Assembly (NCBI RefSeq): GCF_003096715.1
Contig: NZ_QEOL01000004.1
Span: 1 to 64,000 of the forward strand
Direction: 5' to 3'
From: Paraburkholderia silvatlantica
GTDB lineage: Bacteria > Pseudomonadota > Gammaproteobacteria > Burkholderiales > Burkholderiaceae
DNA length: 64,000 bases
In this document: positions 54,001 to 62,361 of the stretch, piece by piece
Layout of the letters: every line of letters starts with the position of its first letter
How positions within the stretch are numbered: the first letter of the stretch is position 1
Program-made: the position numbers and the translations under genes
Notes under the pieces: generated by a model
The model's input: only the letters and a program-made list of their open reading frames with translations
Databases searched by the model: none
What the model was told of the DNA's origin: nothing

Positions 54001-55558
54001 CCACGAAGCGGCAGGCGTGACGACGGACCTGTTCCCGAAGCGCATGACCATGTCGGGCGTGGCGATGGCGCTCACGTATCACTTCGAGCCGGGCTCGCCG
54101 CGCGACGGCGTGACGCTCGCGGTGCCGCTCTACGCGCTCAACCAGGTCGACGCGCGCCGCTGCGAATGGCTCGTGCCAGGCATGCTCAAGGAGAAGGCGC
54201 AACTGCTCCTGAAGTCGCTGCCACAGAAGCTGCGCCGCCACTGCGTGCCGCTGCCCGAGTACGCGGCCGGCTTCGCCGGGCGCGCGGGCGGCGAGCGTTT
54301 CGGCGTGGGCGGCCTGCTGGAAGCGCTGATCGCCGACGTGCGCGAGCAAAAGCAGGTTGCCCTGAAGTCCGCCGACTTCAAGCTGGAGACGCTACCCGCG
54401 CACCTCTTCATGAACTTCAAGGTGATCGACGAGCACGGCCGCCAGCTCGCGATGGGCCGCAACCTCGCGCAACTGCGCGCCGAACTCGGCGCGCAGGCGC
54501 AGCAGCAATTCCAGAAGCTCGCGAGCGCGACGGCGCTCGCCGCGCTCGAAACGCACGCGCAGGGCGGCGAGGCACCGCAGAACGCTCAGGCCGGGCGCGT
54601 CGCGAGCAACAACGCGCCGCCAAAGGGCAACGCGCCGCATACGCCCGTACCAGGCGACGCCGCGCCGGGCGACGCCTCGCCGGGCGACGCCTCGCCTGCC
54701 ACTGCGCTCTACGAAAACCTCACGACGTGGAATTTCGGCAAGCTGCCCGAACTGCTGGAAATTCGCCGCGGTGGACAGACGCTGTTCGGCTATCCGGCGC
54801 TCGTCGATCGCGGCACGCATTGCGATGTCGAAGTGTTCGATTCGCCGGAGGAGGCCGCGCGTATTCATCGCGCGGGGCTGCGCCGGCTCTTCGCGCTGCA
54901 GCTGCGCGAGCCGATCCGCTACCTGGAGAAGAACCTGCCGGGCCTGCGCGAGATGGCGATGCAGTTCATGGCGCGCGCCACGCAGGAGGAACTGCGCGAC
55001 CAACTGGTCGAACTCGCGCTCGACCGCGCCTGCCTGCAAGACCCGCTGCCCGACGACGACGCGAGCTTCCACGCGCGCAAGGACGAAGGCCGCGGACGTC
55101 TCTCTCTGCTTGCGCAGGAAATCGCGCGCCTCGTGGGGCAGATTCTCGCGGAATACGCGTCGTTGGCCAAAAAACTCGTGCAGGCCAGGGCCTTCGGCGC
55201 GCCGGCAGCGGACATGCAGGCGCAGGTCGACGCACTCATCAGCAAGCGCTTCGTTCTGGAGACGCCCTATGCGCAGCTCGTGCATTTTCCGCGCTACCTG
55301 AAGGGCGTCGCGCTGCGCATCGACAAGCTGCGCGCCGACCCTGCACGCGACGCGCGCCAGGCCGCCGAATTCCAGCCGCTCGCGCAGCAGTACCAGCGCG
55401 CACTCTCGCAGCGCGGCGGCGTGTTCGACGCGCGTCTTGCGGAGTTCCGCTGGCTGCTCGAAGAACTGCGCATCTCGCTCTTCGCCCAGGAGTTGCGCAC
55501 GCCGATGCCGGTTTCCGTGAAGCGTCTGTACAAGGTTTGGGAATCGATGCAGCGATAA
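51053..55558 (+). CDS. hrpA: ATP-dependent RNA helicase HrpA
   Basis: This 1501-residue DEAH-box helicase is of the long HrpA type. An extended N-terminus carries a Gln/Thr/Pro repeat (residues 70-135). The helicase core has Walker A SGETGSGKTTQLPK, DEAH in IIIDEAHERSLNIDFLLGYL, SAT in LIVTSATIDADRF, and QxxGRxGR in AANQRAGRCGRVADG. Helicase-associated, OB-fold and HrpA-specific C-terminal (DUF3418) regions follow. HrpA is implicated in mRNA processing and rescue of stalled ribosomes. No ribosome site precedes the ATG, and a -10 box sits just upstream, so the mRNA may be leaderless. A second low-complexity patch (GDASPGDASPATA) lies near residue 1205. Confidence 0.95.
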   Translation: MSNVPKRPASAQGSNTPAGKQTAQDGAKAKRASQKYGGGQKLASSDKLAALAGAGAPGGARAQDKRAAQTQPQTQPQTQPQTQPQTQPQTQPQTQPQTQPQTQPQTQPQTQPQTQPQTQPQTQPQTQPQTQTQPQTPPRAQQPAKQAKAQNQPRPTKPNIEHAPRAERGERPPRAPRTNVEPNKVPPITFPEALPVSGRREEIARAIAQNQVVIVSGETGSGKTTQLPKIALALGRGLGAGGTGLIGHTQPRRIAASATARRIADELNTPFGEVVGYKVRFTDNLSPGASVKLMTDGILLAETQTDPLLKAYDTIIIDEAHERSLNIDFLLGYLKEILPRRPDLKLIVTSATIDADRFARHFGSEAKPAPVIEVSGRLYPVEVRYRPVQEDSPAVKNAQGTTGREKGAKSQRDTDRDLMEAIVDAVDELCREGSGDVLVFLPGEREIRDAAQALRKHHPPHTEILPLFARLSAQEQERVFKPSNARRIVLATNVAETSLTVPGIRYVVDTGLARVKRYSYRNKVEQLQIEPIAQAAANQRAGRCGRVADGICIRLYEEADFIARPRFSDPEILRSSLAAVILRMKSLHLTAIETFPFIEPPPGRAIADGYQLLNELGAVDDDNALTPLGRELARLPLDPRVGRMILGARDEQALREVLIIASALSVQDPRDRPIEAQEQADQAHRRFADERSEFLQWLKIWAWFEEAVAHKKSNRQLLDACRANFLSHLRLREWRDVHSQLLTVVREHGWRINEADATYEQIHHALLTGLLGNIGLKADDEPHYLGARGIKFHLWPGSALVKKAGRWVVAAELVETSRLYARCIAKIEPEWLEKVGAHLLKKSLSEPHWEKRAAQVSAFERGVLYGLPVYQRRRVAFGKQDPARARELFIRGALVEGEFDTKLAFFAHNRKLLADIEQLEHKSRRQDVLVDDELIYGFYDQAIPEGIYSGASFERWYRDEVRKGGQPEDKLRLLYLSRDDLMRHEAAGVTTDLFPKRMTMSGVAMALTYHFEPGSPRDGVTLAVPLYALNQVDARRCEWLVPGMLKEKAQLLLKSLPQKLRRHCVPLPEYAAGFAGRAGGERFGVGGLLEALIADVREQKQVALKSADFKLETLPAHLFMNFKVIDEHGRQLAMGRNLAQLRAELGAQAQQQFQKLASATALAALETHAQGGEAPQNAQAGRVASNNAPPKGNAPHTPVPGDAAPGDASPGDASPATALYENLTTWNFGKLPELLEIRRGGQTLFGYPALVDRGTHCDVEVFDSPEEAARIHRAGLRRLFALQLREPIRYLEKNLPGLREMAMQFMARATQEELRDQLVELALDRACLQDPLPDDDASFHARKDEGRGRLSLLAQEIARLVGQILAEYASLAKKLVQARAFGAPAADMQAQVDALISKRFVLETPYAQLVHFPRYLKGVALRIDKLRADPARDARQAAEFQPLAQQYQRALSQRGGVFDARLAEFRWLLEELRISLFAQELRTPMPVSVKRLYKVWESMQR
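51260..51457 (+). repeat. 12-bp tandem repeat in hrpA encoding Thr-Gln-Pro-Gln
   Basis: Fifteen units of ACRCAACCGCAG, then a 6-base half unit, then one more unit. Units differ only at the silent third base of the Thr codon (ACA or ACG). The repeat keeps the hrpA frame at any copy number. Confidence 0.95.
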
Positions 55559-55704
55559 GGCGCATTACGGGCCATAACAGGCGTTCGATAGTGTTCGAAA
55601 GAGGGGCGCTTAATTGCGTCTCTTTAATATGTCAAGGGCATTACGTCAACCTTGCGTGCAGGTAGACGTTCTACAATCACGAATCTGCCCGGGAACGATT
55701 CTTC

Positions 55705-56718
55705 ATGCCGAACAACAACACCTTTAGCCGCGCCGCCGCCAAGGCCGCCGCCGTCGCGCTCGCCTTCGCCGCGCTGGCTTCAACGGCCGCTCATGCGAAC
55801 AACATCATCGTCCTCAATTCGGGCGAAGCCACGTTGAGCCTCATCGACGACAAGACGCACGAAGTCGTCGGCACCGTGCCCACGGGCAAGGAACCGCATC
55901 ACCTCTTTCCCACGCCGGACAACACCTCGCTGATCGTCGCGAACTCGGTGTCGAACAACCTGCTGTTCGTCGATCCGAAAACCGGCAAGCCGCAGCGCTG
56001 GGTCGAAAACGTCGAAGACCCGTACCAGCTCGGCTTCTCGCCCGACCGCAAGTGGTTCGTCACCACGGGCCTGCGCCTCGACCGCCTCGACATCTACAAC
56101 TACGCGGGCGGCAGCAATATCACACTCGCCAAACGCCTGCCGCTCTCGGCCATGCCGAGCCACCTGGCGTTCACCAGCGACAGCCGCACCGTGTTCGTGT
56201 CGCTGCAGGTATCGGGCGAAATCGCGGCGGTCGATCTGCCGACGCAGAAGGTGCTCTGGAAGATGAAGGTCGGTGCCGCACCGGCCGGCCTGTGGCTCAC
56301 GCCCGGCGACAAGTATCTGCTCGTCGGCATGACGGGCGCCGACTACGTGGCGGTGGTGGACTGGCGCAACCAGAAGATCGTCAAGACGATCGAGGTGGGC
56401 AAGGCCGCGCACAACTTCCGCTCGCTCGTGGACGGCCGCCATGTACTGGTGTCGAGCCGCGTGGCGAACGTCATCAGCATCATCGACGAAGAAACGCTCG
56501 AAAAGACCGGTGAGATCAGCGGCCTGATGCCCGGCCCCGACGACATGGAGCTGACTGCCGACAAGCGCTACCTGTGGGTGACGTTCCGCTTCGCGAAGCA
56601 CATCGGCCTCATCGACATGCAGACCAGGAAGCTCATCAAGACCATTGCCGTGGGCCGCTCGCCGCATGGCATCTACTTCTACGATCGCGCGCCCGTCACG
56701 GCGCCGAACGGGGCTTGA
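55705..56718 (+). CDS. YVTN-family beta-propeller periplasmic protein
   Basis: The 337-residue protein has a signal peptide (cleavage after ...TAAHA) and repeated YVTN/NHL-like blades, for example NIIVLNSGEATLSLIDDKTH, TVPTGKEPHHLFPTPDNTSL and IKTIAVGRSPHGIYFYDRAP. Such proteins are periplasmic seven-bladed propellers, some linked to c-type-cytochrome electron transfer. No haem motif is present. The hydroxylase gene follows 15 bases later, suggesting an operon. Confidence 0.87.
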   Translation: MPNNNTFSRAAAKAAAVALAFAALASTAAHANNIIVLNSGEATLSLIDDKTHEVVGTVPTGKEPHHLFPTPDNTSLIVANSVSNNLLFVDPKTGKPQRWVENVEDPYQLGFSPDRKWFVTTGLRLDRLDIYNYAGGSNITLAKRLPLSAMPSHLAFTSDSRTVFVSLQVSGEIAAVDLPTQKVLWKMKVGAAPAGLWLTPGDKYLLVGMTGADYVAVVDWRNQKIVKTIEVGKAAHNFRSLVDGRHVLVSSRVANVISIIDEETLEKTGEISGLMPGPDDMELTADKRYLWVTFRFAKHIGLIDMQTRKLIKTIAVGRSPHGIYFYDRAPVTAPNGA

Positions 56719-56733
56719 GGCGGCGGGACGCGC

Positions 56734-57792
56734 ATGGATACGGTGGCGTCGTTGCTGGCCTTCGTCGCGCACGCGGGGCAGTCGGTGGTCGCGTCGGCAG
56801 ACGACCTCGTCTCCTGGCTGCAAACGCTCCTCTACATCGACGTCGTTCAGCCGCTGCTCTTTCACGTCGGCATGATGGACGTGGACGAAGACACCTACGA
56901 CGCGCTCTACTGGGTGATCGTGGGCGTGCTCGAAGTGGGCCTGATGTACGCGCTGCTGCGCCCCCTCGAAGCGCTCGTGCCCGCGGAGAGGTGGCGCGAC
57001 CGCAAGGGCGTGGGCGTCGATGCGCTCTACACGTGGATCACGCGCCTCGGCATTCTGAACCTGCTGTTCTTTTTCACGATGCAGCCGTTCTTCGACCGTG
57101 CGCAGAGCGCGCTGCGGCTCATGGGCGTGAAGACCGTGGACCTCGACAATCTCTGGCCGGGCGTGACCACGCAGCCGCTCGTGGCGTTCGCGATCTACCT
57201 CGTGCTGCTCGACTTCTTCAGCTACTGGTATCACCGGCTTTCGCATCGCTACGGCGTCTGGTGGGAGCTGCACGCCGTGCATCACAGCCAGCGCAAGATG
57301 TCGCTCTGGTGCGATGACCGCAACCATCTGCTCGACGTGATCGGGCAATCGTGCATGTTTGCCGCCGTGGCGCTGGTGATCGGCGTGCCGCCCGCGCAAT
57401 TCGTGGTGCTCGTCGCGCTCACGAACTTCGTGCAGAGCGTGCAGCACGCCAATATTCGCGTGCATTTCGGCTGGCTCGGCGAGCGGCTCGTGGTGAGCCC
57501 GCGCTTTCACCGCCGCCATCACGCCGTCGGCTATGGCCACGAAGGCACTCACTATGGCTGCAACTTCGGCGTGCTGTTTCCCTGGTGGGACATGATGTTC
57601 GGCAGCGCGTCGTTCAATCGCGAGATCGAGCCCACGGGCATTCGCGACCAGCTCGAAGGCGTGAGCTATGGCGAAGGCTTCTGGGCGCAGCAGGGATATG
57701 CGTTTACCCGTATCGCGCGGCGCCTGCGTTCGCATTCCCAGGCCGCCGCCAGCGCGCCGGCCGAGGCGCGCGACGACGCCACCGTGACCTGA
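56734..57792 (+). CDS. Sterol desaturase / fatty acid hydroxylase superfamily protein
   Basis: This 352-residue membrane di-iron enzyme has the His clusters of the superfamily: HRLSH, HAVHHSQ and FHRRHH, plus a further HYGCNFG. About five hydrophobic segments surround them. It would hydroxylate or desaturate a lipid at the inner membrane; the exact substrate is unknown. It follows the propeller gene closely. Confidence 0.9.
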   Translation: MDTVASLLAFVAHAGQSVVASADDLVSWLQTLLYIDVVQPLLFHVGMMDVDEDTYDALYWVIVGVLEVGLMYALLRPLEALVPAERWRDRKGVGVDALYTWITRLGILNLLFFFTMQPFFDRAQSALRLMGVKTVDLDNLWPGVTTQPLVAFAIYLVLLDFFSYWYHRLSHRYGVWWELHAVHHSQRKMSLWCDDRNHLLDVIGQSCMFAAVALVIGVPPAQFVVLVALTNFVQSVQHANIRVHFGWLGERLVVSPRFHRRHHAVGYGHEGTHYGCNFGVLFPWWDMMFGSASFNREIEPTGIRDQLEGVSYGEGFWAQQGYAFTRIARRLRSHSQAAASAPAEARDDATVT

Positions 57793-57931
57793 TTGGCCGG
57801 CGCGGCGTCCTTGCGCTTGCCCGTACCCGTCTTACCCGTCGTGCGCGCGGTGGTTTATGCTGTCGGCTTGGCCGTACCGATTTCGCCGACACCGTGTTCT
57901 CTACCCGTCTTTTTCGCCGTATTCCGCTCGC

Positions 57932-58765
57932 ATGAATGACCTGTTGCGCTCGTTCGGACGCGCGCTCGCGAGCGTGTTCCATCCCGCCATGCTGCTCCTT
58001 ACCTTCGTGCCGTTTCTCGTGGCGGCAGCGGTGTGGGGCGCCGTGCTCTACGTGTTCTGGCAGCCGCTGCTCGACCTGATGCGCGGCGCGCTCGCGAACG
58101 GGTCGTCGACGGCCTACCTCTATCATCTCTTCGACGCGCTCGGCTTCGGCTGGCTGCGCGCGACGATCGCGCCGTTTCTCGTCATCATCCTGACGATTCC
58201 GCTCATCGTGATCACGGTGCTGCTGCTGATCGTCGCGATTTCGATGCCGCGCGTGATCCGCCATCTTTCGAAGCGCCAGTACGGAATGCTCGAGATGCGG
58301 CGCGGCGGCAGCTGGTACGGCAGCCTGTTCTATTCGCTCGTCACGACTGTCGTCTGCCTGATCGTGATGATCGTGACGCTGCCGCTCTGGCTCATTCCGC
58401 CGTTCTTCGCGCTCATTCCTCCGCTGCTGTGGGGCTGGCTCACGTATCGCGTGATGACCTATGACGCGCTCGCGCTGCACGCAAGCGTCGAGGAGCGCCG
58501 CGCGCTGGTGCGCGGCCACCGCCTGCCGCTGCTCGTGATCGGCGTGGTGAGCGGGCTGCTCGGCTCGCTGCCCACGGCGATCTGGGCCGTCTCCGCGTGG
58601 CTGCTGCTGTTCTTCCCGGTGCTCGCGGCGGTGACCATCTGGATCTATGCGTTCATTCTGGTGTTCACGGCGCTCTGGTTCGGGCACTACTGCCTGCGCG
58701 CGCTGCAGCGCATGCGCACGCACGAAGTGCAGCAGACGTCCGGTGACGCGACGATCGTGCACTAA
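57932..58765 (+). CDS. EI24/CysZ-like membrane protein
   Basis: The 277-residue protein has four to six long hydrophobic segments and an EI24-domain pattern, including MPRVIRHLSKRQYGMLEMRR and WGWLTYRVMTYDALALHAS. CysZ members are sulphate channels, but many EI24 proteins have no assigned role. ATG 57932 was chosen because conserved sequence begins here. It is followed 35 bases later by the CinA-like gene. Confidence 0.87.
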   Translation: MNDLLRSFGRALASVFHPAMLLLTFVPFLVAAAVWGAVLYVFWQPLLDLMRGALANGSSTAYLYHLFDALGFGWLRATIAPFLVIILTIPLIVITVLLLIVAISMPRVIRHLSKRQYGMLEMRRGGSWYGSLFYSLVTTVVCLIVMIVTLPLWLIPPFFALIPPLLWGWLTYRVMTYDALALHASVEERRALVRGHRLPLLVIGVVSGLLGSLPTAIWAVSAWLLLFFPVLAAVTIWIYAFILVFTALWFGHYCLRALQRMRTHEVQQTSGDATIVH

Positions 58766-58800
58766 CGCTTAATCATCAAGACAATCCAGCGAGGCGATAC

Positions 58801-59658
58801 ATGGCATTTGGCGTCATCATCATCGGCGACGAGATTCTCTCCGGACGCCGCCAGGACAAGCATCTGCCGAAGGTCATCGAACTGCTCGGCGCGCGCGGCC
58901 TCTCGCTCGAGTGGGCCCAGTACGTGGGCGACGATCCCGGGCGCATCACCGAAACGCTGCGGCGCTCGTTCGCTTCGGGCGACATCGTGTTTTCGACGGG
59001 CGGCATCGGCGCGACGCCGGACGACCACACGCGCCAGTGTGCGGCCGCGGCGCTGGGCGTGCCGCTCGCGCTGCACCCGGACGCCGGGGCGGCGATCCGC
59101 GAGCGTATTCGCGACATGCACACGGGCACCGATCCCGTGAACTACCAGTCGCCCGAGAACCTGCATCGCTTCCAGATGGGCACGTTCCCGCAGGGCTGCG
59201 AGATCATCCCTAACGGCTACAACAAGATCCCGGGTTTTTCGATTCGCGAGCACTACTTCGTGCCCGGTTTCCCGGTAATGGCCTGGCCGATGATCGAATG
59301 GGTGCTCGACACGAAGTACGCGCACCTGCATCACCAGACGCCGCACGCCGAGAAGTCGCTGCTCGTGTTCGAGCTGCCGGAGTCGACGCTCACGCCGCTC
59401 ATGGAGCACATCGAGCGCGATTTTCCGGGCGTGCGTGTGTTCAGCCTGCCGAGCGTGGGCGATACGGAGCGCGGCGGCATTTATGCGCGCCGGCATATCG
59501 ATCTGGGCGTGAAAGGGGAGCCCGAGGCCGTGGCGGCCGCCTTCGTGAAGCTGCGCGAAGGCGTGCACGAGCTTGGCGGCGACGTGGTCGAGCCGGCGGC
59601 GCCGGGCGAAGGCACGCCCGATCGCGAGCGCCGCAGCGGGCCGCACGCCGGTTCCTGA
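58801..59658 (+). CDS. MoaB/CinA-N domain (molybdopterin-binding-like) protein
   Basis: The 285-residue protein begins with the MoCF-biosynthesis fold: GVIIIGDEILSGRRQDKHLP and VFSTGGIGATPDDHTRQ are the typical binding loops. The rest lacks the nicotinamide-amidase domain of full CinA. Such proteins are annotated as competence/damage-inducible or molybdopterin-binding, and some CinA-N domains hydrolyse ADP-ribose. It probably shares a transcript with the EI24 gene. Confidence 0.88.
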   Translation: MAFGVIIIGDEILSGRRQDKHLPKVIELLGARGLSLEWAQYVGDDPGRITETLRRSFASGDIVFSTGGIGATPDDHTRQCAAAALGVPLALHPDAGAAIRERIRDMHTGTDPVNYQSPENLHRFQMGTFPQGCEIIPNGYNKIPGFSIREHYFVPGFPVMAWPMIEWVLDTKYAHLHHQTPHAEKSLLVFELPESTLTPLMEHIERDFPGVRVFSLPSVGDTERGGIYARRHIDLGVKGEPEAVAAAFVKLREGVHELGGDVVEPAAPGEGTPDRERRSGPHAGS

Positions 59659-59774
59659 ATCAGCAGGGGATGGTGCGCCGCGTGCGGCTCGAGGGCCGGC
59701 GGCGCATCATCGGCGTGTCACACGGGGCGCTCAGAGTGGCCCGTTGGGCCGGAGCGGGGCGGGTCTTACGGGTC

Positions 59775-60239
59775 TTACGCGCCGATCCACGGCAGGCCGC
59801 GGAAGCACCAGCCGGTAACGGTCTTGCGGTGTCCCTGGCCGTCCTTGTCGCCTTCGAAGCCTTCGAGCAGGTCATAGGCTTTCGTGAAGCCGGCCTTGGC
59901 GGCCTCGATGGCGGCGAGCTTGGAGCGCGCGGCGCTGCGGCACAGGAACAGTACGGGCGCGTCGGTTTGCACGGCGCTCTTGAGCTGGGTGAGGAACTCG
60001 GCGTTGGGCACGCCGCCCGGATAGCGGGTCCATTCGACGTGCGCATACTGGCCGTCGCCCACCACGGGACGGCCGACCCAGTCGAGTTCAGCGCGCGTGC
60101 GCACGTCGACGAGGCGCGCGCGCGGGTCGAGCTGCAGAAGCTCGAATGCCTCTGCGGGCGATACCGCGCCCGCGTAGGGCAACTGGTTCTCGACGCGGCG
60201 CTTCTCGGCCTGGGCGTACAACTGTTCGAGCGTACTCAT
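59775..60239 (-). CDS. Rhodanese-like sulphurtransferase
   Basis: This 154-residue single-domain rhodanese has RLVDVRTRAELDWVGRPVVG at the N-side and the active-site loop LFLCRSAARS with catalytic Cys. Rhodaneses carry persulphide sulphur. It is divergent from glnA, with about 460 bases between starts. The ATG at 60239 was chosen over longer open frame upstream, which runs into the glnA control region. Confidence 0.9.
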   Translation of the reverse strand: MSTLEQLYAQAEKRRVENQLPYAGAVSPAEAFELLQLDPRARLVDVRTRAELDWVGRPVVGDGQYAHVEWTRYPGGVPNAEFLTQLKSAVQTDAPVLFLCRSAARSKLAAIEAAKAGFTKAYDLLEGFEGDKDGQGHRKTVTGWCFRGLPWIGA

Positions 60240-60375
60240 GACAACGGATCTCCTGTTTCGCGTTGGACCAAAAAACCATTCTAGCGCGTGGGGACGGAGT
60301 GGGCAGGAAGGTCCGGACAAGGCGAAACCGCACCGCGCGATGCTTTGGGCGGACGAAGGGCGAGATGCATCGAAA

Positions 60376-60452
60376 TGGTGCGAACGACGTATTTTGCACC
60401 ATAATGAAGAGGGATTCGCGCGCCAAATTCGGGATTGCACGAATTTGGTGCC
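60376..60452 (+). promoter_or_regulatory. NtrC binding sites upstream of glnA
   Basis: TGCAC-GAATT-TGGTGC (60436-60451) matches the NtrC enhancer consensus TGCAC-N5-TGGTGC. A second, weaker TGCACC lies at 60395-60400, and a TGGTGCG at 60376-60382. They lie 100-175 bases before a sigma-54 promoter, the usual enhancer distance. Confidence 0.8.
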
Positions 60453-60551
60453 GATGAGCCGCCATGCCGGCGGCTCCGTAAATGCGCGGCGCACGATTTT
60501 TGACTCCAAGTGCGTGTCGCGAAAGGGATTTGCGCCACGTTGGCGCATGCA

Positions 60552-60567
60552 TGGCACGGAAGCTGCT
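60552..60567 (+). promoter_or_regulatory. Sigma-54 promoter of glnA
   Basis: TGGCACG-GAAG-CTGCT matches the -24/-12 consensus TGGCACG-N4-TTGCA closely; the GG (60553) and GC (60565) are 12 bases apart as required. It lies 136 bases upstream of glnA and downstream of the NtrC sites. Confidence 0.8.
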
Positions 60568-60702
60568 TCATATGTCTCGATCGATTCGCAGCCGGCCAAC
60601 CAGGGTCAGCAGGGCAGACCCGGGAAGGAGGCGGCCGGCGGGGATCAACAAGATTGGGACGGCGGCAGCATTCGCCGAAATCGTTAATCAGGAGAATAGG
60701 TT

Positions 60703-62118
60703 ATGAGTAAATCCGTGGCCGACGTCATGCAACTCGTCAAGGACGAAGACGTCAAGTTTGTCGACTTCCGCTTCACGGACACGCGCGGCAAGGAGCAGCA
60801 CGTTTCGGTTCCGCTGTCGGCATTCGACGAAGACAAGTTCGAGTCGGGTCATGCGTTTGACGGTTCGTCGATTGCCGGCTGGAAGGGCATCGAAGCCTCG
60901 GACATGCTGCTCGTGCCGGACCCGAACACGGCCTTCATCGACCCGTTCTACGAAGAATCGACGCTCGTGCTGACCTGCGACGTGGTCGAGCCGGCCGACG
61001 GCAAGGGCTATGAGCGCGACCCGCGTTCGCTCGCCAAGCGCGCTGAAGCGTACCTGAAGAGCACGGGCCTCGGCGACACCGCCTTCTTCGGCCCGGAGCC
61101 GGAATTCTTCATTTTCGATTCGGTCCAGTGGAACACGGATCAGTCGGGCTGCTTCGTGAAGATCGGCTCGGATGAAGCACCGTGGTCGTCGGGCCGCGAA
61201 ATCGAAGGCGGCAACACGGGTCACCGTCCTGGCACGAAGGGCGGCTACTTCCCGGTCGCGCCGGTCGACTCGTTCCAGGACATCCGCTCGGAAATGTGCC
61301 TGCTGCTCGAGCAGATCGGCATTCCGGTCGAAGTGCACCACCACGAAGTGGCGGGCCAGGGCCAGAACGAAATCGGCACGAAGTTCTCGACGCTGGTTCA
61401 GCGCGCGGACTGGACGCAGCAACTGAAGTACATCGTCCACAACGTCGCGCACACGTACGGCAAGACGGCGACGTTCATGCCGAAGCCGGTCGTCGGCGAC
61501 AACGGTTCGGGCATGCACGTTCACCAGTCGATCTGGAAGGATGGCCAGAACCTGTTCGCGGGTAACGGCTACGCAGGTCTGTCCGAATTCGCGCTGTTCT
61601 ACATCGGCGGCATCATCAAGCACGCTCGCGCGCTGAACGCCATCACGAACCCGGGCACGAACTCGTACAAGCGTCTCGTGCCGCACTTCGAAGCGCCGGT
61701 CAAGCTCGCTTACTCGGCACGCAACCGTTCGGCATCGATCCGTATTCCGCACGTGTCGAACCCGAAGGGCCGCCGTATCGAAACGCGCTTCCCGGATCCG
61801 CTCGCCAACCCGTACCTGTGCTTCTCGGCACTGATGATGGCAGGTCTGGACGGCGTGCAGAACAAAATCCACCCGGGCGAAGCCGCCGACAAGAACCTGT
61901 ACGACCTGCCGCCGGAAGAGGATGCAAAGATCCCGACCGTTTGCGCCGGCCTCGACCAGGCGCTCGAAGCGCTCGACAAGGATCGCGAGTTCCTGACGCG
62001 CGGCGGTGTGTTCACCGACGGCATGATCGACGCGTACCTCGCGCTGAAGGAAAGCGAACTGCAACGCGTGCGTATGACCACGCACCCGGTCGAGTTCGAA
62101 CTGTACTACTCGCTGTAA
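60703..62118 (+). CDS. glnA: Glutamine synthetase type I
   Basis: The 471-residue dodecameric enzyme makes glutamine from glutamate, ammonia and ATP. Signatures are [29 protein letters not shown], the ATP-binding region [16 protein letters not shown] and [11 protein letters not shown]. Tyr400 in NLYDLPPEE is the adenylylation site, so activity is probably controlled by GlnE. AGGAG precedes the ATG. NtrC sites and a sigma-54 promoter lie upstream, and glnL and glnG follow. Confidence 0.99.
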   Translation: MSKSVADVMQLVKDEDVKFVDFRFTDTRGKEQHVSVPLSAFDEDKFESGHAFDGSSIAGWKGIEASDMLLVPDPNTAFIDPFYEESTLVLTCDVVEPADGKGYERDPRSLAKRAEAYLKSTGLGDTAFFGPEPEFFIFDSVQWNTDQSGCFVKIGSDEAPWSSGREIEGGNTGHRPGTKGGYFPVAPVDSFQDIRSEMCLLLEQIGIPVEVHHHEVAGQGQNEIGTKFSTLVQRADWTQQLKYIVHNVAHTYGKTATFMPKPVVGDNGSGMHVHQSIWKDGQNLFAGNGYAGLSEFALFYIGGIIKHARALNAITNPGTNSYKRLVPHFEAPVKLAYSARNRSASIRIPHVSNPKGRRIETRFPDPLANPYLCFSALMMAGLDGVQNKIHPGEAADKNLYDLPPEEDAKIPTVCAGLDQALEALDKDREFLTRGGVFTDGMIDAYLALKESELQRVRMTTHPVEFELYYSL

Positions 62119-62205
62119 TTGGCGATGGCGCTTCGCTGCATGCTACACAGCGAAGCGCCGGTTCAGTTTCTTCGACTCGCAGGACGCGGGCGCGTTGGGT
62201 CTCCA

Positions 62206-62232
62206 AGGGACGGCGGTGCCGTCCCTTTTTCG
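62206..62232 (+). terminator. Terminator after glnA
   Basis: AGGGACGGC (62206-62214) pairs with GCCGTCCCT (62218-62226), loop GGT, followed by T-rich sequence. It separates glnA from glnL, allowing high glnA expression with less read-through into the regulators. Confidence 0.85.
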
Positions 62233-62361
62233 TTGGGCCGCCTGGTCGCTCGTCGACGAGGCGTATTGCCCCGCTTGTTGACCAGCGAATTGACCAGCGT
62301 ATTGACCAGGACTCACGACCAGGACCGTTGCTGGCGCGCCGCATGGCGGCCGGCCTGAAAC

